Shown here: piece after piece, positions 8,247-16,401 of the stretch
Position numbering within the stretch: the first letter of the stretch is position 1
Layout: each line of letters opens with the position of its first letter
NCBI GenBank assembly: GCA_035295745.1
Contig: DATGIL010000102.1
Coordinates: forward strand, 496,001 to 560,000
Length of the DNA: 64,000 nucleotides
DNA from: JAIQFL01 sp035295745
GTDB lineage: Bacteria; Acidobacteriota; Terriglobia; Bryobacterales; Bryobacteraceae
Direction of reading: 5' to 3'
Translations under genes and position numbers: made by a program
The notes under the pieces: model-generated
Seen by the model: only the letters and a program-made list of their open reading frames with translations
Databases searched by the model: none
What the model was told of the DNA's origin: nothing

Positions 8247-8732
8247 ATGGTGAGGCTCCGGGAAGTGAGTCTAATCCGTGCACCCATCGCGCGCTGTTTC
8301 GACCTGGCGCGCAGTGTCGAGGCGCACCTCGCCGGAAATGTCCATTGGGGCGAGGCGGCGATGGCCGAGAGCGGCTGCACCGCCGGCTTGCTCGGCCTCG
8401 GGCAACGGGTAACCTGGCGCGCGAAGCATTTTGCCATCTGGCACCGTCTCACGAGCGAGATTACCGCGATGGATCGCCCCGCCTACTTCCGGGACACGAT
8501 GATAAAAGGCCCGTTCCAGTCGATGCAGCACGATCACGTCTTCCAGGCGATCTCCCCCAGCCTGACGGAGATGGAAGACGTGTTTCGCTTCGCCGCACCA
8601 CTGCCGCTTCTTGGACGACTGGCGGAAATTCTGGTGCTTCGGAGGTACATGCAGAGTTTGCTGCGCGAGAGAAACTCCGTCTTGAAGGAAATCGCCGAAT
8701 CCGAGGAGTGGAGAAGGCTCCTGCCCTCATGA
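8247..8732 (+). CDS. SRPBCC (START-like) ligand-binding protein
   Basis: 161 aa. The opening VSLIRAPIARCFDLARSVEAHL, a shortened form of which is common to polyketide-cyclase/SRPBCC proteins, is followed by GLLGLGQRVTWRAKHF, ITAMDRPAYFRDTMIKGPF and HDHVFQ, as in the 'cell division inhibitor/SRPBCC' proteins that accompany TIGR01777 epimerases. It should form a helix-grip fold with a hydrophobic pocket; the ligand is unknown. The start at ATG 8247 is chosen because the longer frame (from 8160) runs through the promoter and operators. The stop overlaps the epimerase ATG. Confidence 0.75.
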   Translation: MVRLREVSLIRAPIARCFDLARSVEAHLAGNVHWGEAAMAESGCTAGLLGLGQRVTWRAKHFAIWHRLTSEITAMDRPAYFRDTMIKGPFQSMQHDHVFQAISPSLTEMEDVFRFAAPLPLLGRLAEILVLRRYMQSLLRERNSVLKEIAESEEWRRLLPS

Positions 8733-9688
8733 GAATCGTCATACCCGGAGGCAGCGGGCAGGTTGGCCAGATCCTGGCCCGTCATTTCCATGCGCACGGG
8801 CACGCGGTCACGGTGTTGAGCCGGAATGCTCGTCCAGCCCCCTGGCGCGTCCGCGTCTGGGACGGCATCACACCAGGCGACTGGGTTTCCGACCTCGAAC
8901 AGAGCGATCTGTGCATCAACCTTACCGGACGCAGCGTGAATTGCCGCTACAACGCTACCAATCGTCGCGCCATTTATGAGTCGCGAGTCCACAGCACACG
9001 CCTGCTGAATGAGGTGGTCGCTTCGCTGGCCCATCCGCCGCGGTTATGGATCAACGCCAGCACGGCCACCATTTACCGGCATGCGCTGGACCGGGGGATG
9101 ACGGAAGCAGAGGGCGAGCTTGGTGGTAACGAGCCAGGTGCTCCGGATACCTGGAACTTCTCGATTCAAGTGGCGAAAGGATGGGAAGAAGCTTTCTTCT
9201 CTACGCCCACTCCGCTCACACGGAAGATCGCCATCCGTAGTGCCCTCACTCTCAGCCCAGACCCTGGAGGAGTGTTCGACACGCTATTGGGACTGGTCCG
9301 TCATGGTTTGGGAGGCACCCAGGGCCCGGGAAAGCAGTTTGTTTCGTGGATCCACGAAGACGACTTCGTACGGGCGATCGAGTTCCTGGTCGCTCATGAA
9401 GAGTTGAGCGGGGTCGTGAACCTTGCTTCTCCGGAACCGCTCCCGAACTGCGATTTCTTGCGCGCCTTGCGCGAGGCGTGGGGCACCCGCTATGCCTTGC
9501 CCAACCCGCAGTGGCTCATTGAACTGGGCACTCTGATGATGCGGACCGAGTCGGAACTCGTCCTGAAGAGCCGCCGCGTCGTGCCCGCCCGTCTGCTGGA
9601 TGCCGGCTTTGAGTTTTTTTTTCCCCAGTGGCCCTCTGCATCCCGCGACCTGGTTGCCCGCTGGCGCCGATGCCGAGCCGCGCGATAA
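8729..9688 (+). CDS. TIGR01777-type NAD-dependent epimerase/dehydratase (YfcH-like)
   Basis: 319 aa. The Rossmann start GGSGQVGQILARHF is at residues 6-19, then LCINLTGRSVNCRY, SRVHSTRLLNEVVA, the INASTATIYRH segment typical of the YfcH/SDR39U group and FVSWIHEDDFVRAIEFLV. C-terminal DUF1731-like residues ALRVPA-type motifs are replaced by RRVVPARLLDAGFEF. The family's reaction is unknown. The ATGA overlap with the SRPBCC gene makes them a coupled pair under the twin-operator promoter. The longer frame starting at 8345 is not supported. Confidence 0.85.
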   Translation: MRIVIPGGSGQVGQILARHFHAHGHAVTVLSRNARPAPWRVRVWDGITPGDWVSDLEQSDLCINLTGRSVNCRYNATNRRAIYESRVHSTRLLNEVVASLAHPPRLWINASTATIYRHALDRGMTEAEGELGGNEPGAPDTWNFSIQVAKGWEEAFFSTPTPLTRKIAIRSALTLSPDPGGVFDTLLGLVRHGLGGTQGPGKQFVSWIHEDDFVRAIEFLVAHEELSGVVNLASPEPLPNCDFLRALREAWGTRYALPNPQWLIELGTLMMRTESELVLKSRRVVPARLLDAGFEFFFPQWPSASRDLVARWRRCRAAR

Positions 9689-9762
9689 CAGGGCTAAACT
9701 ATACAGAGCTTGTCTATTGGCGGGGATGCGGCTGCCAAGTACTGCCGGAAAGGATTGCGGGT

Positions 9763-10662
9763 GTGCCTCCAAAACTCGTGAAGATAGCTATTACGCAAAG
9801 TGCGCCGCTTGCCGCAGGCTCCAAGACATGGGCCGTCGTCAAGAAAGCCGGCAATGTCATCGTCGAAGCGACCACAGCGCCAAACAACAATGCCGACGAG
9901 TGGAAACTCATTCAATGGTCTGGTGACTCGGGTGACGCCGTCCAAGGTTTTCTGAACCGCCGTAAACTGTCGCTGGCCACCAGCAGGAAGTTCCACGTCG
10001 AAGCGAAAATCGGACAGACCGGCGATTCCCTCGATCTATGGGTTTTGTGGGCAACAGTGGAGATCCTGACGAAAAAACAAGCCCGGCCGGGCAACGCCGC
10101 TCCCTTTGACAAAGGAAGCAGGGATAATACCCAAGACCTCGGGGCCGTCACGTACGAGAGCTTCTCGTCTACGGTGATCGATGAGAATGCCGGCATCTTT
10201 GTAACCAATATGGGGGCGTCGGGCAAGATTACAGCCGTGGCGACGCTATCGCCCAAAGGCGTTAACCAGGTTGTGAAGACGGGTTGGGCGCTCAAGCGTG
10301 AGGTTTGGTCCGAGAACTATTTGGATGGCGCTCGCGACGACAAGACCTCGAATTCCACCTGGACACCGGATATCTCCAAGCCCGTTTACCTGAAGCTGAC
10401 GCCGGACTCCGATGACAAACTTTACGATACCGACGCTCCCGACCTCCGGTGGGGCCAGTTCAGTTCGGAGACCAATAATCGCTTCCGACAATGGGTCGAA
10501 TGGAACGGTGAGAAATGCTCAGACCAGGCGTACTGGCATTGGAAAGCCCAGTGGGTGGCCCCTCGCGATGACAAGAGCAAACAGATCGTGGTCAACGATT
10601 TGGCTTCGGTGGATATGACTCTGCCCGGGAAGTCCGCTTTTCCAAAGGGTAGGGTGCCGTAA
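9763..10662 (+). CDS. hypothetical protein, unknown family
   Basis: 299 aa from GTG 9763, which has AAGGA about 9 nt upstream. The frame is open back to 9628, but that part overlaps the epimerase end. I do not recognise the family. The protein is rich in Trp, Asp, Lys and Thr, has no signal peptide or membrane segment, and contains repeated beta-like stretches such as KTWAVVKKAGNVIVEATT and WVLWATVEIL, suggesting a beta-rich soluble protein. It is followed by a non-coding tandem repeat array. The codon use is less GC-skewed than its neighbours, compatible with later acquisition. Confidence 0.6.
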   Translation: MPPKLVKIAITQSAPLAAGSKTWAVVKKAGNVIVEATTAPNNNADEWKLIQWSGDSGDAVQGFLNRRKLSLATSRKFHVEAKIGQTGDSLDLWVLWATVEILTKKQARPGNAAPFDKGSRDNTQDLGAVTYESFSSTVIDENAGIFVTNMGASGKITAVATLSPKGVNQVVKTGWALKREVWSENYLDGARDDKTSNSTWTPDISKPVYLKLTPDSDDKLYDTDAPDLRWGQFSSETNNRFRQWVEWNGEKCSDQAYWHWKAQWVAPRDDKSKQIVVNDLASVDMTLPGKSAFPKGRVP

Positions 10663-10813
10663 CCAACATGCTTCCCCCGAGTTGATTCGGTGACTTCGTA
10701 CGCCTTTTCAGAAACACGGTCTCGTATTTTGGCAGAAACACTCCCTCAGTCTCAGTCTCACGGCTTTGACTCGTAACGTACCAAATACTGTTCCCAGCGA
10801 TAAGTGTGCTTGC

Positions 10814-11345
10814 GAGCCGCGCGCGTGAGCAAGCGATGTCTCGATTGCTCAAGAAACGCTCCCTTACGGTCGCGGCTCGTGGCGAATTGTGGCGGACGAG
10901 CGTTGTGGGTCAGCGAGCCGCGCGCGTAAGCAAGCGATGTCTCGATTGCTCAAAAAACGCTCCCTTACGGTCGCGGCTCGTGGCGGCTTGTGGCGGACGA
11001 GCGTTGTGGGTCAGCGAGCCGCGCGCGTGAGCAAGCGATGTCTCGATTGCTCAAGAAACGCTCCCTTACGGTCGCGGCTCGTGGCGAATTGTGGCGGGCG
11101 AGCGTTGTGGGTCAGCGAGCCGCGCGCGTGAGCAAGCGATGTCTCGATTGCTCCAGAAACGCTCCCTTACGGTCGCGGCTCGTGGCGAATTGTGGCGGGC
11201 GAGCGTTGTGGGTCAGCGAGCCGCGCGCGTAAGCAAGCGATGTCTCGATTGCTCCAGAAACGCTCCCTTACGGTCGCGGCTCGTAGCGAATTGTGGCGGA
11301 CAGGCATTATGGGTCAGCGAGCCGCGCGCGTAAGCAAGCGATGTC
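10814..11345 (+). repeat. 101-bp tandem repeat array, five full units plus a partial sixth
   Basis: Units begin at 10814, 10915, 11016, 11117 and 11218; a partial sixth begins at 11319. Each starts GAGCCGCGCGCGT and ends in TTGTGGGTCAGC. Units differ at few positions (for example CAAGAAACG, CAAAAAACG, CCAGAAACG). Each unit contains an imperfect inverted repeat: GAGCCGCG at the left and CGCGGCTC about 55 bp later, with AGCAAGCG opposite CGCTCCCTT. Since 101 is not a multiple of three, the overlapping 74-86 aa frames here change frame each unit and are not proteins. It looks like an amplified REP-like palindromic element. Confidence 0.95.
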
Positions 11346-11442
11346 GTTTTGATTCGTCAGGCGCTGGCGAAGGGCCAAGACGGCGTCGTTGCGTCTTCAG
11401 CAGGGACAAGACGTTTCGGGGCACTATTCACGCACGACCTCA

Positions 11443-12390
11443 CTACACGTGAGGCACACGCTCGCGGACGATTTCCAGCAGTCCTGATTCCGGGCGATAC
11501 AGCTTCAGGAAGACGAAGTCCTCCCCGTCCACACCGATCAGCCGCAGCCGCTCCGAAGACGCGCGCACGAAATGCTTGCCATTGGACAGGTAGGCGCCGA
11601 TTGGGACATAGTCCGGGCCGATGCCCGCCGCGATCTGTCCGGAGGGCAGAAGCGCAATCGAATCCAGCTCGGGCGGGTGCAGATTTCTGTCCTTCCGCGG
11701 GTCGGGAAGCGGAATGGACACCCGGCTGAGCACCCGCCCATCACGCGTGATTATGGTCATCCGGTGCCGTGCCGGCTGCCAGAACCAGATCCCTTCGCGC
11801 GTGAAGCCGAACCCGGCCACCCCTCCGATGCTGCCGCCCTCCTGAAAGCCGGTACGATAATCCGTGCGTCTCAGCAAGCCCTTCAACAGTTGCCCGGTGC
11901 CGTCGTACTGAAATACCAATGGGCCGCGCGTCTCGTCGTCCCGGCCTGAGTAGTCGGCCAGGGTCCAGACGGTGCCGTCCTCATCGATTGCCAGCCGGTT
12001 GATCTCCTGCTCCACGGGAAGGTCGATCTTGCGGATCAGCGCCCCATCCCATTTGAAGTACAGCAGCACGGCATCGAGTCGATTGTCCGTCTTGCGGATC
12101 ACGCCGCCTGCCACCAGCGGCCCGCCCGGACGAAGCGCCACATCGTAGAGCGTGATCTGCGCCGCCTCGGGAATCTGTCCGCGGACATCCACGCCCAACA
12201 CGCGCCGTCCCGCGCCATCGAATGCTTCGATCGCGTCATGCCCGGTTTCCCTGGCGACGCGCGCGAATCCGATGATATAGCCGTGATCGACCTTGAGCCA
12301 TCCGGGCTGCCCGAGTTCCGAATGCAGAGACAGATCGCCTGCGATCGCCGCGGGTAGCAAGCTGATCGCGATCACAATACGGAGATTCAT
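11443..12390 (-). CDS. exported protein, possible beta-propeller
   Basis: 315 aa from ATG 12390, whose MNLRIVIAISLLPAAIAG is a Sec signal peptide; the open frame continues upstream but would bury that signal. The mature part alternates short beta-like strands with turns (VLLYFKWDGALIRKIDL, LAIDEDGTVWTLADYSG, RHRMTIITRDGRVLSRVSI), reminiscent of NHL/six-bladed propeller proteins with 'DG' turns. No catalytic motif is visible. It follows the GH28 gene on the same strand after about 110 bp, so a role with extracellular polysaccharide use is possible but unproven. Confidence 0.7.
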   Translation of the reverse strand: MNLRIVIAISLLPAAIAGDLSLHSELGQPGWLKVDHGYIIGFARVARETGHDAIEAFDGAGRRVLGVDVRGQIPEAAQITLYDVALRPGGPLVAGGVIRKTDNRLDAVLLYFKWDGALIRKIDLPVEQEINRLAIDEDGTVWTLADYSGRDDETRGPLVFQYDGTGQLLKGLLRRTDYRTGFQEGGSIGGVAGFGFTREGIWFWQPARHRMTIITRDGRVLSRVSIPLPDPRKDRNLHPPELDSIALLPSGQIAAGIGPDYVPIGAYLSNGKHFVRASSERLRLIGVDGEDFVFLKLYRPESGLLEIVRERVPHV

Positions 12391-12504
12391 GGATGTAAGA
12401 CGAGCACGCTGAACTCCAAGCTGTCCGATTTGGGACACAACGATATGCGCAACTGCCGCTGTGGAATCAGGAGCCACCTGTGGCACGCCTGTCACGCGCC
12501 CGCG

Positions 12505-14232
12505 CTACAGCGTCTTCGTCTCCACCTTCTGCAGTTTCGTATCGTTCACGCCTTGGCACATGTGGACGTCGAACCCTGTCACGTTGTGCAGGGCGAACAC
12601 CGGGGAGTCGTCAGCGCGCGGCACTTTGATCCGAAAGAAGTCGGCGTCCTCGACATCGTCTAAAACGAACGCAGGCCGGTAGTCCGCCTTCGCGGTTCGA
12701 ATCTCGACGTTATCGAACTGAATGCCTTTCACGTGGCGGACGTAGAAGCCGTGCGATGGCATGTTGTGACGCGGTGGCGGCGGAGTGGCGGCCCTTCCAG
12801 GTTGTCCGGTCGCACCTGGAGCTCTTCCGCCGCCCGCGCGGCCTGCGCCTTCGGGAACGAAATCGCCATTCGGACCGCGGCCATTGCGGCCGGGGCGCGG
12901 CGCCGCCGTGAACATGTCGGGTTCGGGATAGATGTCTTCGTATTCCGGAGGTTGGTAGGCCACGTCCTCCTTCGTCCCGCCGCCCTGATGCAGCACCTGT
13001 ACATTGCTGATCTTCACATCTTCGATATAGTGTCCCGGAATCCCGCTGATTACCGATCCCAGCGACGAGACCGAATTCGAGCACACCACGTCGCTGATGA
13101 TCACTCGCTTCAAGGTGCCTACCGGGTAGCCGTCCGTGGTGCGCATGCGGCGTCCCAGACGCATGAAAATGGGAGCGCTCATGATGTCGCGCATCGAGAT
13201 GTTGGTCACGGTCACATCTTCTAGGATGGCGCCATCCACGGTTTCGAGCGCCAGGCCCTGGCATCCTTCGAAGACGCAGTTGGAGATCGTTATATTGCGG
13301 AAGCCGCCGTCCGACTCCGTTCCGAACTTAATCCGGCCGGTGTGCGGCACGCGCGCATCAGGCCCGAACTTCTTGTAGGTCGCGTCCAGCATCGTGCCCT
13401 CTTCCCAGCATCCGCTCACGTAGCAGTTGGTGATGGTCACGAACTCGGTCTGCTTGTGGGAGCCCAGGGCGTGATCCGCCTTCAGGCAAATGCCGTCGTC
13501 CCAGGGCGAATTCACGAAACAATTCGAAATTCGCACGTTGCGGCAGGAATCCACGTCCATGCCGTCGCGATTCGTGTCGATCTTGAGATTGTCGATCGTC
13601 AGATTGTCGACGCCGGTCGCCAGAATCCCGAAGTGGCCGCCATGCAAGATCGAAAAGTCGCGCAGGATCACGTTGTGGCAGTTCTTCAGCGCAATGGACT
13701 TGTTGCCGACGCCGGGGTTTGCCGCGCCCGTGCCGCGCGTCAGTCCTTTGCCCCAGATGCGGCCGCTGCCGATGATCGCCAGGTTTTCCAGGCCCTCGCC
13801 CCAAATCAGGCTGTTGTGAAAGTGACTATGGCCGAAGTCCTGATACCGGTCCCAGTCGTTGGGCTCCGCGGCATCGTAGCCGCCACCGCCAGGGAGACCC
13901 TCCGCGGGCGTCTCCGCCGCGATGATGGTCGCGCCAGGATCCAGGTGCAACGTCACATTGCTCTTCAGGTGAATGGAATACGAGAGGTACCCGCCGGCCG
14001 GAAAGTGGACGATTCCCCCGCCGGCCCCCGCCGCCGCGTCAATCGCCTTATTGATCGCGGCAGTGTCGAGCGCCTTACCGTCTCCCGCCGCACCGAACGA
14101 CTTCACGTCGAACGCGCCCGCCACGGGCGTCGCCGCACCCGCCGTTTCGCTCATCATCGCGCTGAGCGCCACCCCCGACAGACCCATCGCGGCCTGCCGC
14201 AAGAACTCTCTTCGCCAGCTTTTTTCCCGCAT
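12505..14232 (-). CDS. Tat-exported glycoside hydrolase family 28 (polygalacturonase-like)
   Basis: 575 aa. The N-terminus MREKSWRREFLRQAAMGLSG is a Tat signal (RREFLR). Then comes a pectate-lyase-superfamily start, FDVKSFGAAGDGKALDTAAI, and a long right-handed beta-helix with many IxN repeats. GH28 hallmarks appear in order: DTNRDGMDVDSCRNV (NxD region), NSPWDDGICLK (DD) and GRIKFGTESDGG (RIK); the GHG histidine position is not clear. A low-complexity Gly/Pro/Arg segment of about 45 residues (roughly 443-487) interrupts the C-terminal part. It probably cleaves an extracellular galacturonan or related glycan. Confidence 0.85.
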   Translation of the reverse strand: MREKSWRREFLRQAAMGLSGVALSAMMSETAGAATPVAGAFDVKSFGAAGDGKALDTAAINKAIDAAAGAGGGIVHFPAGGYLSYSIHLKSNVTLHLDPGATIIAAETPAEGLPGGGGYDAAEPNDWDRYQDFGHSHFHNSLIWGEGLENLAIIGSGRIWGKGLTRGTGAANPGVGNKSIALKNCHNVILRDFSILHGGHFGILATGVDNLTIDNLKIDTNRDGMDVDSCRNVRISNCFVNSPWDDGICLKADHALGSHKQTEFVTITNCYVSGCWEEGTMLDATYKKFGPDARVPHTGRIKFGTESDGGFRNITISNCVFEGCQGLALETVDGAILEDVTVTNISMRDIMSAPIFMRLGRRMRTTDGYPVGTLKRVIISDVVCSNSVSSLGSVISGIPGHYIEDVKISNVQVLHQGGGTKEDVAYQPPEYEDIYPEPDMFTAAPRPGRNGRGPNGDFVPEGAGRAGGGRAPGATGQPGRAATPPPPRHNMPSHGFYVRHVKGIQFDNVEIRTAKADYRPAFVLDDVEDADFFRIKVPRADDSPVFALHNVTGFDVHMCQGVNDTKLQKVETKTL

Positions 14233-14277
14233 AGTCTTGGAGAGACGAAATTCTCACTGCCTCCGTTACCGTTAACC

Positions 14278-14379
14278 TCAAGCTGAAACCAGACTACGAG
14301 CCACCTCAAACTCGGCTTCCGTTTGCGCAATCGCGCACGCCGCCGCCATCATCACCACTCCGAGAATCCGTAGCCGCAT
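14278..14379 (-). pseudogene. truncated exported protein, possible TIGR03435-family remnant
   Basis: A 33-codon frame starts with a signal peptide (MRLRILGVVMMAAACAIAQ) and continues TEAEFEVARSLVSA before a stop. The pattern 'signal peptide, Ala-Gln, short linker, FEVA' is how soil-associated acidobacterial TIGR03435 proteins begin (usually FEVASIKP). The rest of such a protein is absent, so I read it as a remnant left by deletion. A short genuine peptide cannot be excluded. Confidence 0.4.
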
Positions 14380-14508
14380 GTTTCGACGGTACTCCGCCGC
14401 CTACAGGATGTCAACGAAGCCCTTCGTATATCGCGGCGGCCCGCATGGCCGGGAGCGCCCCTCGAGAGTACCGGCTACCGACCGTCAGGTCAGTCCTCGA
14501 ACATGATA

Positions 14509-14514
14509 TATACT
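14509..14514 (+). promoter_or_regulatory. -10-like element upstream of the thiolase gene
   Basis: TATACT lies 17 nt before the thiolase ATG in an AT-rich patch (ATGATATATACTGATAAA) that stands out from the GC-rich surroundings. It is the best promoter candidate for the acyl-CoA gene cluster. No clear -35 hexamer is seen. Confidence 0.45.
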
Positions 14515-14531
14515 GATAAACACTCGAATCT

Positions 14532-15722
14532 ATGCGGGAAGCTGTCGTCGTAGCCAGTGTTCGCACCGGACTCGCAAAGTCCTTTCGCGGTTCCTTCAAT
14601 ATGACGCGCCCTGACGATCTCGCGGCGCATACCATTCGTCAAGTCCTGGCGCGCGTGCCACAACTCGATCCAGGGGAGGTCGAGGATGTGATCTTCGGCT
14701 GCGCCCAGCCGCACGGGCCTCAGGGCCAGAACGTGGCGCGCATCGCTGCCATGCTCGCCGGCTTGCCGGTCACGGTCGCCGCCACCACCGTCAACCGGTT
14801 CTGTTCGTCGGGCCTGCAAGCCATTGCCATGGCGGCGCACCAGATTCTGCAGGAAGGCTCGGAAGCCGCCATCGGCGGCGGAGTGGAAAGCATCTCGCTC
14901 ACTCCTCGCGACAACAACAACAACCCGGTCCTTCAGGAGAAGCTCCCGGGCATTTATATGGTGATGGGCGTCACCGCGGAAGTCGTCGCCAGGCGCTACA
15001 ACGTGAGCCGCGAGGCGCAGGACGCCTACTCACTCGCCAGCCAGCAACGCACCGCGCGGGCGCAACAGGAAGGCTTCTTTCGCGATGAGATCGCGCCCAT
15101 GAAAGCCTCTATGGCGCTGCTCGACAAGAAGACTGGCGAGAAGACCGGCACCCGCGAAGTCTGCTGCGACCGGGACGAATGCAACCGCCCCGATACGACG
15201 CTCGAAGGTCTGCTCTCCTTGAAGCCGCACTTCGATCCCGACAGCGGCCAAGGCTCCGTCACTGCGGGCAATGCCTCCCAGCTTTCCGACGGCGCCTCCG
15301 CCACGCTGCTCATGTCACGCGAGCGGGCGGACCGTCTGGGCATCCCCTACAAGCTGATCTTCCGCGGTTTCGCTGTGGCCGGCTGCGAGCCTGACGAAAT
15401 GGGTATCGGCCCGGTATTCGCCGTTCCCAAACTCCTCCGGAGGAACGGTCTCCGCGTGGACGATATCGACCTGTGGGAACTCAACGAAGCGTTCGCCGTT
15501 CAAGTAGTCTATTGCCGCGACCGCCTGGGCATTCCCATGGAGAAACTCAACGTCAATGGCGGATCGATCGCCATCGGACATCCCTTCGGAATGACCGGCT
15601 CGCGGATGACCGGCACGCTCGCCAACGAAATGGCTCGCCGTCCTGGCTCCCGCTATGGCGTGGTCACCATGTGCATCGGCGGCGGCCAGGGGGCGGCGGG
15701 ATTATTCGAGGCGGTTCACTGA
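14532..15722 (+). CDS. thiolase (acetyl-CoA C-acyltransferase)
   Basis: 396 aa, normal thiolase length. The acyl-enzyme cysteine is Cys91 in NRFCSSGLQAIA; the His region is GGSIAIGHPFGMTGSR (His350); the proton-relay cysteine is Cys381 in CIGGGQGAAGLFE; and WELNEAFA is present. It would cleave 3-ketoacyl-CoA to acetyl-CoA and a shortened acyl-CoA (FadA type), or condense two acetyl-CoA. With the downstream acyl-CoA dehydrogenases and SDRs, a degradative role is likelier. First gene of the cluster; the next gene starts 2 nt after the stop. Confidence 0.93.
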   Translation: MREAVVVASVRTGLAKSFRGSFNMTRPDDLAAHTIRQVLARVPQLDPGEVEDVIFGCAQPHGPQGQNVARIAAMLAGLPVTVAATTVNRFCSSGLQAIAMAAHQILQEGSEAAIGGGVESISLTPRDNNNNPVLQEKLPGIYMVMGVTAEVVARRYNVSREAQDAYSLASQQRTARAQQEGFFRDEIAPMKASMALLDKKTGEKTGTREVCCDRDECNRPDTTLEGLLSLKPHFDPDSGQGSVTAGNASQLSDGASATLLMSRERADRLGIPYKLIFRGFAVAGCEPDEMGIGPVFAVPKLLRRNGLRVDDIDLWELNEAFAVQVVYCRDRLGIPMEKLNVNGGSIAIGHPFGMTGSRMTGTLANEMARRPGSRYGVVTMCIGGGQGAAGLFEAVH

Positions 15723-15724
15723 TC

Positions 15725-16399
15725 GTGAGCACTCTTACCCTAGTGCGGCATGGCCAGGCCGAGCCCTTTCAGAAAGAGCAGTCTCTCCTCACGGCCATCG
15801 GCCAGGCTCAGGCAGCCGCACTCGCGCAATACTGGCTGCGCCATCGGGTACAGTTTGACGAGGTGATATCCGGCGAGTTGCCGCGCCAGATCGGAACGGA
15901 GCAAATCGTCGCCCAATCGTTCCAGGCAGCAGGTCAGCCTTGGCCCGCCGCGCAGCGCGATCCATCCTGGAACGAATACGATGCGGTCGGGGTGTTGCAA
16001 GGCTCAGCGTTCTCAGGACTCCACGAACAGTCTCGCAACAATCCTCGCGAGTTCCAACGAATCTTCGAGTCGGCCATGTTGAAGTGGATCGACGGCAAGA
16101 TCGCAGGCAACGGCTATGAGCCTTGGACTGCATTCCGCGATCGCGTCTCCGCCGCGATCCGCCGCATCATGGATGGTCCGCCCAGCCGCCGCGTGGTGGT
16201 GTTCACCTCAGGGGGACCCATCGGCTTCTCCGTCCAGCACGCGCTCCAGGCGCCCGCCAAAAGCTTCCTCGACGTGAATTGGCGTATTCGGAATGCCTCC
16301 GTCTCCGAGTTCATCTTCGATCGGGGGCGTTTCACGCTCGACTCCTTCAATGGCATCCCACACCTGGTAGAGGACGCCGCGATGCGCACCTGGAGATAA
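15725..16399 (+). CDS. histidine phosphatase family protein lacking the second catalytic histidine
   Basis: 224 aa from GTG 15725, just after the thiolase stop; the longer frame is a thiolase shadow. The N-terminal LTLVRHGQAEPF carries the phospho-accepting histidine, but the usual C-terminal HGG motif reads VVVFTSGGPIGF, so the second histidine is replaced by serine. Similar proteins with TSGG occur in acyl-CoA gene clusters. It may have altered or no phosphatase activity. It lies 2 nt before the first acyl-CoA dehydrogenase and is surely in the same operon. Confidence 0.8.
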   Translation: MSTLTLVRHGQAEPFQKEQSLLTAIGQAQAAALAQYWLRHRVQFDEVISGELPRQIGTEQIVAQSFQAAGQPWPAAQRDPSWNEYDAVGVLQGSAFSGLHEQSRNNPREFQRIFESAMLKWIDGKIAGNGYEPWTAFRDRVSAAIRRIMDGPPSRRVVVFTSGGPIGFSVQHALQAPAKSFLDVNWRIRNASVSEFIFDRGRFTLDSFNGIPHLVEDAAMRTWR

Positions 16400-16401
16400 G
16401 C

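Noticed and set aside
10814..11345. CRISPR array
   Set aside because: Units are contiguous 101-bp repeats with no variable spacers and no cas genes.
10806..11452. Overlapping 74-86 aa frames (LLKKRSLTVAARG type) along the tandem array
   Set aside because: The 101-bp period shifts the frame each unit, so the frames are by-products of the repeat and have no start signals.
13342..14286. 314-aa plus-strand frame
   Set aside because: Antisense to the GH28 gene, which has clear family motifs and a Tat signal; the frame arises from GC-rich third positions.
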